Assembly (NCBI GenBank): GCA_035415725.1
Contig: DAOOGN010000041.1
Location: forward strand, 1-33,386
DNA: 33,386 bases
Direction: 5' to 3'
Source of the DNA: DSWT01 sp035415725
GTDB taxonomy: Bacteria; Chloroflexota; Anaerolineae; B4-G1; SLSP01
The notes beneath the pieces are model-generated. The model was not told where the DNA came from. It saw nothing but the letters and a program-made list of their open reading frames with translations, and made no database searches. Shown here in pieces: positions 16,560 to 23,948 of the stretch. Made by a program: the position numbers and the translations under genes. Position 1 is the first letter of the stretch. Each line of letters begins with the position of its first letter.

Positions 16560-17882
16560 TCACCATACCTTATCGTTTTGCACTTTATCACAGTTCAAAC
16601 AAGCAATCTGGTATGCCAAAAAACCATTCTCTTCCATCAGCACAGCTACTTGTTGTTCCAAAAACCGCGTGATGACTTCTTGCTGGTGATTGAGTGCCGA
16701 TTGTTGGCGATTGATGACCGACTGTTGATGATTGATGACCGATTGTTGGCGAATCAAGTCGCGTATCGCCCAGCGAGCGGCCATGCTGTACCACCAAGAG
16801 CGGAAACCGGCGATCAAAGGGCCTACGACAGGGACACGGGATCGAAACTCGAATTCCTGTAAGGGCAAGGTATCGACTACAGTGTACCCTGAAGAGGCCA
16901 GGCCCATCTCAACACCGGCCTTATGTTCCGTTAATCTCTTTCCCTCCTCTGCCCAGGCGCGCTCATAAAGTTCTCGCAAAGCCAGATACACCGCTCGATT
17001 GACATCCTCAGGGGCCTGCCAGCGGCAACGCAAGAGCTGCGGGGCCATCGACACACCTCTCAAATACGCCGTCAGTAGTGAACCGCTCTCTTGCCCACGA
17101 ATAGCAGCCGGCTGATATTCTCTCTCAGCCGGCACAAACTCCGCCAGAAAACGAAATGGAGACAAGTGCTTCAATATAAAGCGCAATCGTCCCTGCTGAT
17201 AATAAGAGGAGATCTTTGAGAGATCAGTCAGTGAGGTCGATTCTGCATGGATCACTACCGCCTCAGGTACATACCATACCTCGACGCCCGCATCCCTGAC
17301 TCGAAAACAAAAATCTACATCCTCAAAATAACCTGGCCAAAAAGCCTCATCGAGAAAACCCACCTGTTTCCAGGTATCGCGTCGAAAAGCCAGGGCTGCT
17401 CCCGTAACATACTCCACCTGGCAAGCATTATCCCATTGCCCAACATCTCGTTCACCTTGTCCATAGTGATGCGCCAGTCCCAAAGGCCATTCAATCCATC
17501 CCCCGGCATGTTGGATTGTCTGACCATCTGGATAAAGAATCTTGCAACCTGCCACACCAATCTCAGGCCGCTGTAGAACCTTTACCAATGCCTGTAGCCA
17601 ACCAGGCTGCACCCTCGTATCCTGATTCAGCAACACCAACACATCACCTTCAGCTACTCGCAACCCAACATTGCAGCCTCCCGAAAAGCCAAGGTTTTGA
17701 GCATTGCGCGCTAACCGAATCGGAGGGTATTTTTCCGCAATAAAATCCGCCGAACCGTCAACAGAAGCATTATCCACAACAATAATCTCAAAATCCGAAT
17801 AGGTCTGCGACCATAGAGCATCTATACATTCTGACAAATACTCCCGGCCATTCCAAACAGGTATAATGACAGACGCTTTCAT
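16560..17882 (-). CDS. Glycosyltransferase family 2 with coiled-coil tail
   Basis: The 440-residue protein starts ASVIIPVWNGREYLSECIDA and carries GT-A motifs: VVDNASVDGS, the DXD-like LLNQDTRVQPGW and the base region GYFEDVDFCFR. This matches rhamnosyltransferase-type (WbbL-like) inverting GT2 enzymes. After about residue 350 comes an added tail: RVPVVGPLIAGFRSWW, then four heptads (QQSVINH, QQSVINR, QQSALNH, QQEVITR) and a further helix. The tail is outside the catalytic fold and may mediate oligomerisation. ATG 17882 overlaps the previous stop as ATGA and has GAGG five nt upstream; a GTG at 17915 is less likely. Confidence 0.9.
   Translation of the reverse strand: MKASVIIPVWNGREYLSECIDALWSQTYSDFEIIVVDNASVDGSADFIAEKYPPIRLARNAQNLGFSGGCNVGLRVAEGDVLVLLNQDTRVQPGWLQALVKVLQRPEIGVAGCKILYPDGQTIQHAGGWIEWPLGLAHHYGQGERDVGQWDNACQVEYVTGAALAFRRDTWKQVGFLDEAFWPGYFEDVDFCFRVRDAGVEVWYVPEAVVIHAESTSLTDLSKISSYYQQGRLRFILKHLSPFRFLAEFVPAEREYQPAAIRGQESGSLLTAYLRGVSMAPQLLRCRWQAPEDVNRAVYLALRELYERAWAEEGKRLTEHKAGVEMGLASSGYTVVDTLPLQEFEFRSRVPVVGPLIAGFRSWWYSMAARWAIRDLIRQQSVINHQQSVINRQQSALNHQQEVITRFLEQQVAVLMEENGFLAYQIACLNCDKVQNDKVW
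16665..16748 (-). repeat. Four 21-bp tandem repeats encoding heptads
   Basis: Within the GT2 gene four consecutive 21-bp units encode QQSVINH, QQSVINR, QQSALNH and QQEVITR. Each unit is one coiled-coil heptad, so unit-number change would lengthen or shorten the coil without shifting the frame. Confidence 0.75.
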
Positions 17883-19264
17883 TGGCTCCTCTTTTGCAAA
17901 ATCTGTTGCCCCCACCTCAGCAACCGCATCACACGACCTTGCTCATAACCAGCCACGAGTGTACGTAAGCGCACCAATTCCTGCTCCTGTTGATCTAACC
18001 GCGTCCGCACCACTTCAGGAATTCCTAGCGACGTTGACGAAGACCATGGTGCAGACCAACTTGTAATCCGGCAGGGGTGATGACAAAACTGCACCAGCGG
18101 TTCCACTGCCCGTTCCCACGTCAACGGCGCACGCGCCTCAGCGAAACGCTCTTCCCAGGTTGCACGCGGTTGTGCCAACACATCCAGCAACGCCTGCGCC
18201 ACACCCTCTACATCCTCGAAATCCACCAGCCGGCCTAAGTCTTGTCGCGCCACCAGATCGCCAGTTGCATCGCCGCCGGTGACCACCATCGGCAGTCCGG
18301 CCCACATATAGTCCAACATCCGACTGCGAAAAGCCAGGCGGGTCTCCAGCGTATCGAAGTGCAAGGACAGTCCTACATCCGCTTCCAGCAGATAGTTAGG
18401 CCACTCGCTATGAGGGACCCACTCGCCAAAAAAGACATAGGTTCCCAAAAGGTCCAACGCCGCAGCAAGTCCCTGAGCCTGACGCGCCATGGGCATATCA
18501 GGAATCGCAGCATTAGGATGACGCATGCCAGGGAACACCAGCCGCACATCATCGCGCTGCTCTCGAACTCGCGCTATAGCTCTGATAGCGGTAAGAGGAT
18601 CCAACCACTGCCACAATCCCCCACCCCACAAAACGACTTTATCTGCCGGTCCAATGCCCGACCAAACGCCTTTAAGGACCTGCTTGGTATGTTGCGGAGG
18701 TGCAGAAGGCAAGCCAAAAGGAACAACATCGAGCAATTGCCGGAGGGATGGATCGGCGTTATAAACATAGGCGTTAATGCGCCCCGTCGCCTCCAACAAC
18801 CCCAACCACCAATCCCGTTGCCGCTCACTGGCACAAAGGAAGAAGTCCCCGGCCTGGCATTGCATCTGCAAAATCCGCTCACGTGCCTGATGCCGCTGCA
18901 TCTGCTCTGGCATCCCGGCAAACAACGCCAACGTTTCCAGCGGATGCGGGTCATATCCGTCTACCACCAACGGGATCTTGCCCTCCATCAACTGCGGGAA
19001 CCAGGCCAGCACATCGCCGCACAGCACAATCACCCTGGCCGCCTCCACCACCGGCGCAATCGATTCCCACACGCCGGGTTGATAGGGCCACAGCCGCACG
19101 CCAACGTCTGACATCTGCACCGGATTGGGTATCGCCAACACCACCGGCAAGGATTGCCGTAGAACGCGTGCCATCTCCCAATAGCGAATTCCCGGTCCGG
19201 CCATCTTGGGGCCGACAACATCATGACTGATGATTACCACTGGCGTAATGTCAATTGAACCCAT
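17879..19264 (-). CDS. Glycosyltransferase family 4-like protein
   Basis: The 461-residue protein begins with a conserved N-terminal block, PVVIISHDVVGPKMAGPGIR, found in a GT4-like group common in Chloroflexota and Actinobacteria. The donor domain includes VVLWGGGLWQWLDPLTAIRA and FGEWVPHSEW; the region LEADVGLSLHFDTLETR has acidic residues but no clean EX7E. The last ~40 residues form a coiled coil plus the tail LVAGYEQGRVMRLLRWGQQI, which is shared with the methyltransferase encoded upstream. Sampled GC is about 63%, unlike that methyltransferase (~38%). ATG 19264 lies 23 bp after its stop, without a clear ribosome-binding site. Confidence 0.85.
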   Translation of the reverse strand: MGSIDITPVVIISHDVVGPKMAGPGIRYWEMARVLRQSLPVVLAIPNPVQMSDVGVRLWPYQPGVWESIAPVVEAARVIVLCGDVLAWFPQLMEGKIPLVVDGYDPHPLETLALFAGMPEQMQRHQARERILQMQCQAGDFFLCASERQRDWWLGLLEATGRINAYVYNADPSLRQLLDVVPFGLPSAPPQHTKQVLKGVWSGIGPADKVVLWGGGLWQWLDPLTAIRAIARVREQRDDVRLVFPGMRHPNAAIPDMPMARQAQGLAAALDLLGTYVFFGEWVPHSEWPNYLLEADVGLSLHFDTLETRLAFRSRMLDYMWAGLPMVVTGGDATGDLVARQDLGRLVDFEDVEGVAQALLDVLAQPRATWEERFAEARAPLTWERAVEPLVQFCHHPCRITSWSAPWSSSTSLGIPEVVRTRLDQQEQELVRLRTLVAGYEQGRVMRLLRWGQQILQKRSQ

Positions 19265-19287
19265 GTGAGCATCGTCGTTTTTAGGAA

Positions 19288-20073
19288 TCAGCGAATCTTC
19301 CGTCGCCAGTTTTGTATGGCAAATAACAAACGCATCAGCCGGCCATTTCTAAATCCCGCTACGAGATCTTCCAAGCGTTGAACTTCCTGACGCAACGTGG
19401 AGGTTTCTTGCTCATGATGTTTTAACGCTGCATGTGTTTCAACCAGCGCTGCGCGTAATTCCGATGTTTCATGTTGTAGAAGCCAACAACGTCGTTCAAA
19501 ACCATGCACTAATTGAGGAACCGATAGAGTGGTCCGGCGAAACAATCCTGCCCACGGTGTCAGAAAGGAAGCGTCATAATCTAAATCGCGAATGAAACCA
19601 TGTCGGGCGAACAATTCAGCCCAATACTCAGGCGGCTGCACATTGACATGGGTCACCTCACGATAATCTAAAGGGGTAGATGAAAACAGTACTTGGTCTG
19701 TATGTTGACAAAAATTGGCGATGGCTTCTCTGGCTTGTATAGGAGGTAAATGCTCCAAGACTTCTAAGCTGACAATCAAATCATAATGTCTAGAGAAAGG
19801 AGCAGTAATAGAGCCTACCTGACAAAAGGAACGCACAGATTCATGAACCTGTTGAATGGCATACTCGGATATGTCTATCCCATACGCTTCAATGCCGCGT
19901 TCGCGCAACTTTTCTACCAAAAACCCCATGGCACAGCCGGCATCAAGCACAGTTTGAGGATGCGGGTCCGCATCGATATATTCCGCAATTTGGGCAAAAA
20001 ATGAAAGCCAGACTTCATCACGTTGATAGGGCCGTCCACAATCATGCGCATAATAATAAGCATCAAACTGCAT
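19288..20073 (-). CDS. SAM-dependent methyltransferase with coiled-coil tail
   Basis: The 261-residue protein has class I methyltransferase motifs: TVLDAGCAMGFLVEKLRERG (41-60), AYGIDISEYA (63-72) and LIVSLEVLEHL (99-109). After about residue 195 it becomes a coiled coil (HETSELRAALVETHAALKHH and on) and ends with LVAGFRNGRLMRLLFAIQNW plus basic residues, a likely membrane-touching amphipathic helix. Coiled-coil methyltransferases such as WbdD cap O-antigen chains and set chain length in ABC-transporter pathways; the adjacent Wzt-like gene makes a terminator role attractive here, though no kinase domain is present. The gene is clearly AT-richer than its neighbours. Confidence 0.87.
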   Translation of the reverse strand: MQFDAYYYAHDCGRPYQRDEVWLSFFAQIAEYIDADPHPQTVLDAGCAMGFLVEKLRERGIEAYGIDISEYAIQQVHESVRSFCQVGSITAPFSRHYDLIVSLEVLEHLPPIQAREAIANFCQHTDQVLFSSTPLDYREVTHVNVQPPEYWAELFARHGFIRDLDYDASFLTPWAGLFRRTTLSVPQLVHGFERRCWLLQHETSELRAALVETHAALKHHEQETSTLRQEVQRLEDLVAGFRNGRLMRLLFAIQNWRRKIR

Positions 20074-20104
20074 TTAACCCACCACCCTACGGCAACTCTT
20101 ATGT

Positions 20105-21352
20105 TTATCCTGCAGCAGCAGACCATCCCCAGCGCCCTGCCAACACTATCATGCCGAATTGCATTTCACCTTCTGCAGCATGCACACGAAAGGGATACAG
20201 CCGATCATGATAATCAAACATCTCGGTATAATCAGCACTTGTGGCTGCTACCGAAATGGCATAAGTCCCTGGCAACAGAGGAATAGCGTCCATAGTATAA
20301 GATAATTGACCGATCCCTTCAATATAGGGGATCTCCATCCCTGCCAGACGTGTATTCGGCCCCGTAATATGCACTCCATCACTCCGATGGATCGCCAACC
20401 CAAACACCGGATACTCTATACGCTCCGCTGCCTGATAGTGTAACACCACTGTCAACGGCTCACCCGTCTTAAAAAGCCGAGTTTCTTCACCTTCACGATT
20501 CAATAACTGCACCCGTGTGACTTGTATGCGCCCTGTACCCCAACGTGAGCCATTTGCTGCTTGCAATCGTCCTTGATCTTTCTCCCATGCATACGTTGTA
20601 TATCTTTGCACCACAGCTTCAGCGGTACCATCCGCCCTCACCACACCGGAGTCCAACCAGATCGCTCGTGAGCAGTGTGTACGCACGGCATCGGCGCTAT
20701 GGGAGACAAATAACAACGTAATGCCGCCCGCGCGCATACGGTCAATACGATCAAAGCATTTCCGCTGGAATGCCGCATCCCCCACCGCCAGCACCTCATC
20801 CACCAGCAGAATCTCCGGCTCTATGTTAACCGCCACGGCAAATCCCAGCCGCACGTACATCCCCGAAGAATAGTGCTTCACCGGCACGTCGATGAACCGC
20901 TCCAGCTCCGCGAAAGCTACGATCTCATCGAACCGCCGATCCACTTCCCGCCGGCTCAGTCCCATGATCGAAGCATTCAGGTAGACGTTCTCCCGCCCGG
21001 TCAGATCGGGATGAAAGCCGGCGCCCAGTTCCAGCAGCGCGCCGACGCGCCCCTTCACTGTGACCGCGCCTGAATCGGGTTCGAGGATACGGGCGATGAG
21101 TTTGAGCAGCGTGCTCTTGCCGGCCCCATTGGCACCGATGAAACCCACGGTCGTCCCGCGCTCAATCGTAAAACTGATGTCTTGCAACGCATGCAAATCA
21201 TCACGCATGCGGGGTTGTCGTCGTCCAAAGTTGACCACCAACTCCTGGAATGAGCGCGAATGGCTCCTGTGCAGGTCGAAGACTTTAGAAACGTGATCAA
21301 AAACAACGGCGGATTCGGCCACAGGCTTCTCACTTACCCCCGCCGTCGCCAT
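20105..21352 (-). CDS. Wzt-like polysaccharide ABC transporter ATPase
   Basis: The 415-residue protein has Walker A GANGAGKST (73-81), the signature YSSGM (161-165) and Walker B ILLVDE (181-186), in the Wzt/TagH type that drives export of O-antigen or teichoic acid. From about residue 250 a beta-sandwich Wzt_C domain follows (RIQVTRVQLLNREG to the end), which in characterised systems recognises the modified non-reducing end of the glycan. No permease partner is encoded in this window. ATG 21352 overlaps the preceding gene by 19 bp; an upstream GTG at 21409 would overlap it much more. GC drops from about 62% to about 47-52% at the ATPase/Wzt_C junction near 20,640. Confidence 0.93.
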   Translation of the reverse strand: MATAGVSEKPVAESAVVFDHVSKVFDLHRSHSRSFQELVVNFGRRQPRMRDDLHALQDISFTIERGTTVGFIGANGAGKSTLLKLIARILEPDSGAVTVKGRVGALLELGAGFHPDLTGRENVYLNASIMGLSRREVDRRFDEIVAFAELERFIDVPVKHYSSGMYVRLGFAVAVNIEPEILLVDEVLAVGDAAFQRKCFDRIDRMRAGGITLLFVSHSADAVRTHCSRAIWLDSGVVRADGTAEAVVQRYTTYAWEKDQGRLQAANGSRWGTGRIQVTRVQLLNREGEETRLFKTGEPLTVVLHYQAAERIEYPVFGLAIHRSDGVHITGPNTRLAGMEIPYIEGIGQLSYTMDAIPLLPGTYAISVAATSADYTEMFDYHDRLYPFRVHAAEGEMQFGMIVLAGRWGWSAAAG

Positions 21353-21999
21353 GTCAGCAGCAATACCACACCCAGCAACAGCAACCCCACACCGCCGAAG
21401 AATAACCACGCTCCACTACCCTGCGTCCCACGCTCCGGCATACTCGCCTCAATCGGTGGCAACGTCGAAGCCGGTTTGCTTTCCGGCGTGGACGTTGCCA
21501 GTGGGGTGTCTGCTGGGACCATGGTTGTCGTAGGAGAAATCTCACCGACAGAAGTCGCGGCGCCGGTCGGCGTCAGGGCAGAAGCCACACCGCTATCCGG
21601 CGTTGCGGTCGACATGGCCCCCGTTGCCGGCTGCTCTTCCATTGACGGCGTCGCGCCAGCCGTCTGGGTAGCAGACGGCGACGGCGGCGGGGGAGGCGTA
21701 TGGTCTTCCGACACCGGCGTCGCGGTAGGCGCCGGCGGAAGCGGCGTGTCTGTCGGCTGTGCGGGAGGTTGTGGAGTCGGCGGTTGAGTGGTCGGTGGCT
21801 GTGAAGTTGGTGGCTGTGAAGTTGGCGGTTGCGGAGTCGGCGGCTGTGGAGTCGACGGACCGGGCGTCGGCGTGCGAGTCGGTACAGTCCAATTCTCCTG
21901 AGGCGACGGCATAGCCCAGACAGCGGGCATCACCGCCAAACCGGCCAGCGCTAACGTTATGAGCACCCATGCTATCAACAACCCACGTCGCTTGTTCAT
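21334..21999 (-). CDS. Pro/Thr-rich stalk protein with C-terminal anchor
   Basis: The 221-residue protein consists of a signal peptide (MNKRRG, then a hydrophobic core to AVWA-M, cut near residue 29), about 150 residues of Pro/Thr/Ser/Gln-rich low complexity including PPTPQ/PPTSQ units, and a C-terminal membrane helix (AWLFFGGVGLLLLGVVLLL) ending TWRRRG. The three-part C-terminus (Gly-Ser turn, helix, Arg cluster) resembles sortase-type sorting signals but has no LPXTG; a PERG sequence precedes the helix. The many Thr/Ser residues are possible O-glycosylation sites. The start overlaps the DUF4012 gene as ATGA. Confidence 0.8.
   Translation of the reverse strand: MNKRRGLLIAWVLITLALAGLAVMPAVWAMPSPQENWTVPTRTPTPGPSTPQPPTPQPPTSQPPTSQPPTTQPPTPQPPAQPTDTPLPPAPTATPVSEDHTPPPPPSPSATQTAGATPSMEEQPATGAMSTATPDSGVASALTPTGAATSVGEISPTTTMVPADTPLATSTPESKPASTLPPIEASMPERGTQGSGAWLFFGGVGLLLLGVVLLLTWRRRG
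21760..21852 (-). repeat. 15-bp imperfect repeats encoding PQPPT/SQPPT
   Basis: About six imperfect 15-bp units encode the pentapeptides (P/S/T)QPPT within the stalk gene. Variants of GGTGGCTGTGAAGTT appear side by side on the plus strand. Confidence 0.65.
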
Positions 22000-23948
22000 C
22001 GGTCACCCTCCTGCATGAGCTTGTAACAAACCCTCACATCTTGATCAACGCGCATGTCCATATCATAGAAAAACACCCCGGCGCTATCGGCACGAAGACG
22101 GGGTTGCAAAGGACATAATACAGCATTTTGCGGAAGGTGCAAGACGACACGCGCCGGCACACTCTGCACTCCGGCTTGCTTTTGCCACAACAGACGATAG
22201 GTGAATGTGCCGTCTGGATCACGCTGCACCACAGTATCCGGTAGGACGTAAGTGAAATAGACTACACTCTGCGACGCGGTCGGCAACAGCATCGCCTGCT
22301 CAAAGACGGTGTAGGGTCCCTCTGCCGCCGCCGAAACGCGCGCCATGCCGTCCCACGGGTGCCGGTTGGCGACAAATTCAGCCGGAATCGGGTGCTGGCT
22401 GGCCGCAATCAACTGCGCGCCTTCCGGCGTGTAGAGGCGGAGATAGCCCCAGTAGCAACGATCCATCATCTGCGTGTAAGCAGGATCGTAACGTGCTCCC
22501 GGGATGCAAGCGATGTCCACCTGACTGGTGTGCGTGTAAGCCAGCGTCATCGTCGCGCGCGGCGGCGACTGGGTCAGGTCCACATCGTAGGTGAACGTGC
22601 GGTCCAGTTTGCCGCTGGCCTTGTTGTACCCCACATTCGCCTCCACCACCATGGCGTAGTCCCCCGGCGGCGCATGCAAGGCGCCATCCCAGCCGTGCGC
22701 CGCCAACCCGGCCTGAAGGTTGGCGTCGACAAAGTACATCAAGACGTGCTTCTCGGCGACAAGCTGCTGTCCGACCTGCGCCAATGCCACCCAGTCCACG
22801 TCACCCTGCGTCAGGCGCGTCATCACCGCATCGGCCAATGTTTGCATCAACGCCTTGCGCTGCTTCCACCAGTCGCCGTCCAGTTTCCCATCCTCCGGCG
22901 CCCACGTGCTGTAGAAATACTCCAGCAACGTTGCGCCGGTCACGGGTTCGGCCGTGTCGGGCAAAGTTAAGGAACCGAGTCCATCCAACAAACGCTGCGC
23001 TGCGTGCATGTCTATGGCGATGATCCCATCCACCGTCACCGCGCGGCGCGGACGATACAGCGCCAATGCCTGACGTGCCGCCGTGGGGAAATCGGGCGAC
23101 CAGTTGCTATCGCGGAAAACCAGCAAGTCGATGCCCATAAACTGACGCAACGGCTCCGGCGCAAGGGGATAAGGTTGGGTGAAATCGTCCACACCATAGC
23201 TATCGATAAACCGTGGTGGCGCGATCTGGCCGGCTTCGATAGACACCTCCCCCACGCCGGTGATGAACCCACCGCCGGGGCGCAGTTCGCCTTCATTGAG
23301 CACCAACAACAGATAAGTGCGTGGCGTTTCCAGTCCCAACAAAGATGGTGCCATCTCCGCCACCGCCAACCCATCCTCCAACAACGGCAACAGTGTGCCG
23401 AGTTGCGTCAGTGGCCCCTGCAAACGCCCCGGCATGGCCGCAACATCGAGCCTGGCGTAGGCTTCACGCGCCCTGGCGATGGCAGCCTGCGCCGGCGGCA
23501 AATTCGGTGCGAGTCGTGTGACCCCGGCCGGCACAAGCTCCCCTACCGGCTCACCGGCCTGCAACGCCGCCACGGTCGGTTCCGCCGCGTCCCACAACAG
23601 GACACCCGCCTCGGTCAATCCATCGGCCATAGCAAGCAGCGCCGGGGCATCCCCCGCCAGCACTCCCACCTTCGGCAGCCAGCGCAACGCCGGCCCTATC
23701 CCGGCCAACCAACCGGCATTGCGCCGTAGCACCACCACATCGCGCCGCATTGCATGCAGCCACGTCCCCACCGAGGCCGCGTCGGCCGTCAAAGGATCGT
23801 CGCCCAGCAGCGCCTGAGCTTCTTCCATGGAATGCAACAACGATCCCACCGCGCCGACCGTCTGCCATCCCCAGATCACGATCAGGAGCAGGCCCGCCAC
23901 CATCAGGCCCATCCCGATCTTCCGCCTATGCCGTGAAATTACGGACAT
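21996..23948 (-). CDS. DUF4012 membrane-anchored extracellular protein
   Basis: The 650-residue protein has one N-terminal membrane helix (MGLMVAGLLLIVIWGW) and a large outer domain. LLVLNEGELRPGGGFITG (about 214-231), then FRDSNWSPDFPTAARQAL, are the hallmark DUF4012 segments, related to LytR/Cps-type architecture by the N(x)ExRPxGG pattern. DUF4012 proteins occur in exopolysaccharide clusters of Actinobacteria and Chloroflexota, but their activity is unknown; attaching glycan to the envelope is a common guess. ATG 23948 has GGAGGAAGG upstream and overlaps the DUF2723 gene by 10 bp; an upstream GTG at 23975 is weaker. Confidence 0.88.
   Translation of the reverse strand: MSVISRHRRKIGMGLMVAGLLLIVIWGWQTVGAVGSLLHSMEEAQALLGDDPLTADAASVGTWLHAMRRDVVVLRRNAGWLAGIGPALRWLPKVGVLAGDAPALLAMADGLTEAGVLLWDAAEPTVAALQAGEPVGELVPAGVTRLAPNLPPAQAAIARAREAYARLDVAAMPGRLQGPLTQLGTLLPLLEDGLAVAEMAPSLLGLETPRTYLLLVLNEGELRPGGGFITGVGEVSIEAGQIAPPRFIDSYGVDDFTQPYPLAPEPLRQFMGIDLLVFRDSNWSPDFPTAARQALALYRPRRAVTVDGIIAIDMHAAQRLLDGLGSLTLPDTAEPVTGATLLEYFYSTWAPEDGKLDGDWWKQRKALMQTLADAVMTRLTQGDVDWVALAQVGQQLVAEKHVLMYFVDANLQAGLAAHGWDGALHAPPGDYAMVVEANVGYNKASGKLDRTFTYDVDLTQSPPRATMTLAYTHTSQVDIACIPGARYDPAYTQMMDRCYWGYLRLYTPEGAQLIAASQHPIPAEFVANRHPWDGMARVSAAAEGPYTVFEQAMLLPTASQSVVYFTYVLPDTVVQRDPDGTFTYRLLWQKQAGVQSVPARVVLHLPQNAVLCPLQPRLRADSAGVFFYDMDMRVDQDVRVCYKLMQEGDR

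Noticed and set aside
18242..23729. Several plus-strand frames of 190-290 codons opposite the GT4, Wzt and DUF4012 genes
   Set aside because: They are Arg/His/Gln-rich antisense products without motifs, opposite genes with clear family signatures.
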